Assembly: GCA_964485235.1 (NCBI GenBank)
Contig: CAZAIO010000121.1
Span: forward strand, 1-7,602
Direction of reading: 5' to 3'
Length of the DNA stretch: 7,602 nt
Origin: CAZAIO01 sp964485235
GTDB taxonomy: Bacteria > Chloroflexota > Dehalococcoidia > GIF9 > UBA5629
In this document: positions 5,571 to 7,602 of the stretch, one piece after another
Position numbering within the stretch: the stretch's first letter is position 1
Layout: each line of letters opens with the position of its first letter
The notes under the pieces: generated by a model
Told to the model about the DNA's origin: nothing
Seen by the model: only the letters and a program-made list of their open reading frames with translations
Database searches by the model: none
Position numbers and translations under genes: made by a program

Positions 5571-6161
5571 TTAAACCATTTTGGCCAGTAGCTGTTTTTG
5601 CTCCTCAAGTGTTTTTTCATATTGGCTGTCCAGTTGGCTGCTTGCCCTGTGCCATTCAGCCTGAAATTGTCTTTGCAGTTCAGCTTCAAGATTTTGCTGG
5701 TTCATGCCTGCCTGTTGCTGAAGCGCCATACTCATTTCCTGGATCCTCGATTCAAATGTGCTCTTGAACTGTGTAAATGCCTGCTGTCGTGCCTGCTGAT
5801 AATAATTCACCAGATTATTGATACGATCGTAAATTTCCTGGAACTGTTTTTTATTTTCTTTGATCAACCGCATTCCTTCGAGTGCCCTGTTCAATGTTTT
5901 TATGGACTGCTCATTATGCGGTAAAGCGATGTTACGTATCAGTATCTCCTGAATACCATTGATTATATATTTTCTTCCACCGCTCCCTTTCAGTTTTGTT
6001 ATCTCCGCATCAAGGTCGTATTTTTCTTCCTGGAGATAAAGGGCGGCGATCTTGTTCCCGGTCGGTCTGTATTCCAATTGTTGAAGTTCTTCGGCAGATA
6101 GCTTGCCCAGTTTATCGGCTTTTTCCATAGCTTTTTCCCAGGCGCTTTTCATTTCACTCAC
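5571..6161 (-). CDS. Predicted coiled-coil hypothetical protein coupled to rimI
   Basis: A soluble 196-aa protein of unknown function. The N-terminus (S-E-M-K-S-A-W-E-K-A-M-E-K-A-D-K) and a Gln/Glu/Lys-rich second half (~90-190, with A-L-Q-Q-Q-A-G and Q-L-D-S-Q-Y-E-K-T-L-E-E-Q-K) suggest long helices and coiled coil. There is no signal peptide, TM segment or catalytic motif. I start at GTG 6161 because GGAGG (6168-6172) is 6 nt upstream; the in-frame ATG at 6152 would be 15 nt away. This makes an 8-bp overlap with the rimI stop, so translation is probably coupled to rimI. Chloroflexota genomes contain similar short helical proteins beginning E-I-K-S-A-(L/W)-E, but I cannot name the family with confidence. 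A structural or chaperone-like role is only a guess. Confidence 0.8.
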   Translation of the reverse strand: MSEMKSAWEKAMEKADKLGKLSAEELQQLEYRPTGNKIAALYLQEEKYDLDAEITKLKGSGGRKYIINGIQEILIRNIALPHNEQSIKTLNRALEGMRLIKENKKQFQEIYDRINNLVNYYQQARQQAFTQFKSTFESRIQEMSMALQQQAGMNQQNLEAELQRQFQAEWHRASSQLDSQYEKTLEEQKQLLAKMV

Positions 6162-6858
6162 TTTTGTCCTCCCATATCTTGTTCACAAGTTGTAGTTGCT
6201 GCCATCTCTGTTCATGGCCCTGTTTGATTTCCTGATAATATGTTTTGAATGAATCTGTGGAGAGCGTATCGGTGCTCATGATATAAGCATCTTCTCCGTT
6301 ATCGGAATAATAACGCTTGCGTACTCCAGTCTGATTAAAGCCGTATCTGGCGTAGAGAGATTGGGCTGTGATATTAGAGATTCGAACTTCCAGCGTGACC
6401 ATATGGGCATTCATCTGCTTAGCCATATCTATCACTGCAATGAGCAAGAGCGAACCTATGCCCTGCTGCTGAAATGATTCTCTTACCGCAATAGTGGTCA
6501 AATGTACTTCTCCTACCATAAGCCAGAATCCGGCAGCGCCGATAATATGTTCCCTGTATGGAGGCGGATTGGCAGGCGGGGCTGAGTTCCTTGAAAAGAA
6601 CATATTTTTCGGATGGCGCAGCTTTTCCCAGAAGGTCGATGGTCCGGACTCTCTCTCCGGAAACCCGGTAAGTGCATTTGGTCTGCACACCACGATATAG
6701 CGGGCGAGCCGGTTACGTAATTCCTGTTTAAAGGAATTATAAGATGGTCTCGGCCATTGTGTGGGAAACGCTTCACGGTCGATTTCCAGTACCTGGGGTA
6801 TATCCCTTTCCTGCATCAACCGGATATAGTAATCGACGTCCTGTTCAACCTTTACCAT
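6154..6858 (-). CDS. rimI: Ribosomal protein S18-alanine N-acetyltransferase (GNAT), with insertion and C-terminal extension
   Basis: GNAT-fold enzyme moving acetyl from acetyl-CoA to the N-terminal Ala of ribosomal protein S18 (bS18), cytoplasmic. The acetyl-CoA loop is Q130-Q-Q-G-I-G, preceded by V-H-L-T-T-I-A-V. The residues corresponding to E. coli RimI Glu103 and Tyr115 are Glu157 in L-E-V-R-I-S-N and Tyr169 in S-L-Y-A-R-Y-G-F, with the same 12-residue spacing. R-Y-Y-S-D-N-G-E-D-A-Y-I-M (182-194) is the RimI hallmark. E. coli RimI has 148 residues; this has 234. The excess is a ~44-residue insertion at about 61-104, ending in a Pro-rich run (A-P-P-A-N-P-P-P-Y), plus a ~35-residue helical tail. 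A TGCTACAAT extended -10 lies at 6876-6884. Its stop overlaps the next gene. Other GNAT substrates cannot be excluded. Confidence 0.9.
   Translation of the reverse strand: MVKVEQDVDYYIRLMQERDIPQVLEIDREAFPTQWPRPSYNSFKQELRNRLARYIVVCRPNALTGFPERESGPSTFWEKLRHPKNMFFSRNSAPPANPPPYREHIIGAAGFWLMVGEVHLTTIAVRESFQQQGIGSLLLIAVIDMAKQMNAHMVTLEVRISNITAQSLYARYGFNQTGVRKRYYSDNGEDAYIMSTDTLSTDSFKTYYQEIKQGHEQRWQQLQLVNKIWEDKSE
6168..6172 (-). promoter_or_regulatory. Shine-Dalgarno GGAGG inside the rimI 3' end
   Basis: GGAGG (minus strand) lies within the last rimI codons and is 6 nt from the GTG at 6161. It supports the GTG start and the overlap of the two genes. Confidence 0.65.
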
Positions 6859-6875
6859 ATTTGCGCTCTAGCAAA

Positions 6876-6884
6876 ATTGTAGCA
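6876..6884 (-). promoter_or_regulatory. Extended -10 promoter candidate for the rimI unit
   Basis: On the minus strand, TGCTACAAT (6884-6876) matches TGnTATAAT at all but one -10 base. No good -35 is visible. The predicted start near 6869 gives a leader of only about 11 nt before the rimI ATG, which also lacks a clear Shine-Dalgarno. Confidence 0.5.
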
Positions 6885-6991
6885 TATTTTTCCTTTATAG
6901 TGGACTAATGATATTTAATATTAGTTATATATTCGTATGATAATTTTCCTTATCTGATGAATACACTCTTTTTTTTCATGTGTGGCTTGGG

Positions 6992-6997
6992 TATACT
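6992..6997 (+). promoter_or_regulatory. -10 element TATACT of a candidate promoter for the thiamine-binding-protein gene and pyrD
   Basis: TATACT matches the consensus at five of six bases and lies 31 nt before the ATG at 7029. The region 17 nt upstream is a T run without a good TTGACA. Between it and the rimI promoter lies AT-rich DNA with an imperfect inverted repeat CTAAT/ATTAG (6905-6924). Confidence 0.4.
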
Positions 6998-7028
6998 ATG
7001 GGCATTACTGAATTGAAATCAAGGGAAA

Positions 7029-7370
7029 ATGAACGCTACAAATAAAACCAGTGTCGTTGCTGAAATTTCCGTTGTGCCGCTCGGTACAGGGTCGCCGGGC
7101 GTGAGCCGGTATGTCGCAGCCTGTTGCGAGCTTCTCGAAGGCAGAAAGGATATATCCTGCCAGCTTACACCGATGGGGACTATTATCGAAGGACAACTGG
7201 ACAATGTGCTCGATGCGGTACGCCAGGTGCATGAGGTCCCGTTCAAACTCGGTGCATCCCGTGTTGTTACCACGTTGAAGATCGATGACCGCCGCGACAA
7301 GAAGCTCACGATGTCGGGAAAACTGGAATCGGTAGCCAGACAACGGGCTTCCGGTGGAGAGCAGGCCTGA
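7029..7370 (+). CDS. MTH1187/YkoF-family thiamine-binding-type protein
   Basis: A small cytoplasmic protein (113 aa) of the family once called DUF77, whose ferredoxin-like subunits assemble into oligomers. Thiamine-type binding is reported for YkoF. The signature is clear: V-V-A-E-I-S-V-V-P-L-G-T-G-S-P-G-V-S (9-26), L-T-P-M-G-T-I-I-E-G (46-55) and R-V-V-T-T-L-K-I-D-D-R-R-D-K (78-91). Length is normal, with an extra ~10-residue polar C-terminal tail. Start ATG 7029 follows AAGGG (7021-7025) at a short 3-nt spacing; no better in-frame start exists. pyrD begins 5 nt after its stop, so the two are probably co-transcribed. The ligand cannot be inferred: thi genes are absent here and no thiamine riboswitch is visible upstream. 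Confidence 0.9.
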   Translation: MNATNKTSVVAEISVVPLGTGSPGVSRYVAACCELLEGRKDISCQLTPMGTIIEGQLDNVLDAVRQVHEVPFKLGASRVVTTLKIDDRRDKKLTMSGKLESVARQRASGGEQA

Positions 7371-7375
7371 GCATT

Positions 7376-7602
7376 ATGGACCTGTCCGTACAACTGGCTC
7401 CATCGAATGCCCGCGGCCTTTTGCTGGATAATCCCGTATTGACTGCATCCGGTACGTGCGGCTACGGTGTGGAACATGCCATGGATGGCGTACAGAAGCT
7501 CGGCGCTCTGGTATGCAAGGGCACCACTGTGGAGCCGCGCGAAGGTAATTCTCAGCCCCGTATTGTCGAAACTCCTATGGGAATGTTGAATTCCGTTGGA
7601 CT
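7376..7602 (+). CDS. pyrD: Dihydroorotate dehydrogenase, class 1B catalytic subunit (partial, N-terminal 75 aa)
   Basis: Catalyses the fourth step of pyrimidine synthesis, dihydroorotate to orotate, with FMN. Class 1B enzymes pair with an Fe-S/FAD subunit (PyrK) and use NAD. Visible motifs are L-D-N-P-V-L-T-A-S-G-T-C-G-Y-G (17-31), V-C-K-G-T-T (46-51, Lys48 at the FMN site), E-P-R-E-G-N (53-58) and T-P-M-G-M-L-N-S-V-G (66-75), which are typical of type 1B. The window ends within the codon after Gly75; full members have about 300 residues. The start ATG is 5 nt after the previous stop. GGAGAG (7356-7361) is rather far (14 nt), so initiation may depend on coupling. No pyrK is seen. Confidence 0.93.
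   Translation, partial: MDLSVQLAPSNARGLLLDNPVLTASGTCGYGVEHAMDGVQKLGALVCKGTTVEPREGNSQPRIVETPMGMLNSVG

Noticed and set aside
5438..5689. Minus-strand 83-codon frame between the coiled-coil and GX3 genes
   Set aside because: It overlaps the end of the coiled-coil gene and the start of the GX3 gene in another frame, with no ribosome-binding site or recognisable protein pattern.
7019..7477. Long minus-strand frame (152 codons) opposite the thiamine-binding gene and pyrD
   Set aside because: It is antisense to two clear family members, and its Ser/Arg-rich translation is a codon-shadow artefact.

Overview
The window looks like a chromosomal segment of a bacterium of moderate G+C content, most probably a Chloroflexota of the Dehalococcoidia type. 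This placement is an inference. It rests on the ArgC with an N-V-T-G-Y-A-G nucleotide-binding loop, a RimI carrying a long Pro-rich insertion, a thiolase with an extra ~35-residue segment, and the membrane/transglutaminase-like hypotheticals, which I recall only from memory as belonging to that group. A 16S or marker-protein search would settle it.

Left block (1-3258, plus strand): the tail of an unidentified gene is followed by an acetyl-CoA acetyltransferase, a histidine-phosphatase/phosphoglycerate-mutase-like enzyme, argC (N-acetyl-gamma-glutamyl-phosphate reductase) and a tRNA-Glu(UUC) that starts only 5 nt after the argC stop. Gaps are short (5-74 nt) with no terminator between genes, so this may be one transcription unit. 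The products are central-metabolism enzymes with no single shared pathway.

Middle block (3259-5570): after the tRNA comes an AT-rich stretch with a plausible promoter, a foldable ~140-nt RNA and a strong intrinsic terminator. Next is a plus-strand gene for a zinc-finger/one-TM/transglutaminase-like protein. It faces a minus-strand gene for a small TM protein. Farther right, also on the minus strand, is a second transglutaminase-like protein, whose membrane anchor is followed by eleven in-register tetrads of the GX3 type. The C-terminal domains of the two transglutaminase-like proteins are recognisably homologous (E-F-L-x2-D-x-T-D, F-x-C-x-D-F, His, E-P-Q-x-D-(x)-E-V). This is the most unusual content of the window.

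Right block (5571-7602): minus-strand rimI (ribosomal protein S18 alanine N-acetyltransferase) overlaps a downstream coiled-coil protein gene by 8 bp. Divergently on the plus strand lie an MTH1187/YkoF-family thiamine-binding-type protein and, 5 nt later, the first 75 codons of a class 1B dihydroorotate dehydrogenase (pyrD), cut by the window edge. A 170-bp AT-rich divergent promoter region separates the two directions.

No insertion sequence, CRISPR array, integrase or phage gene was seen.
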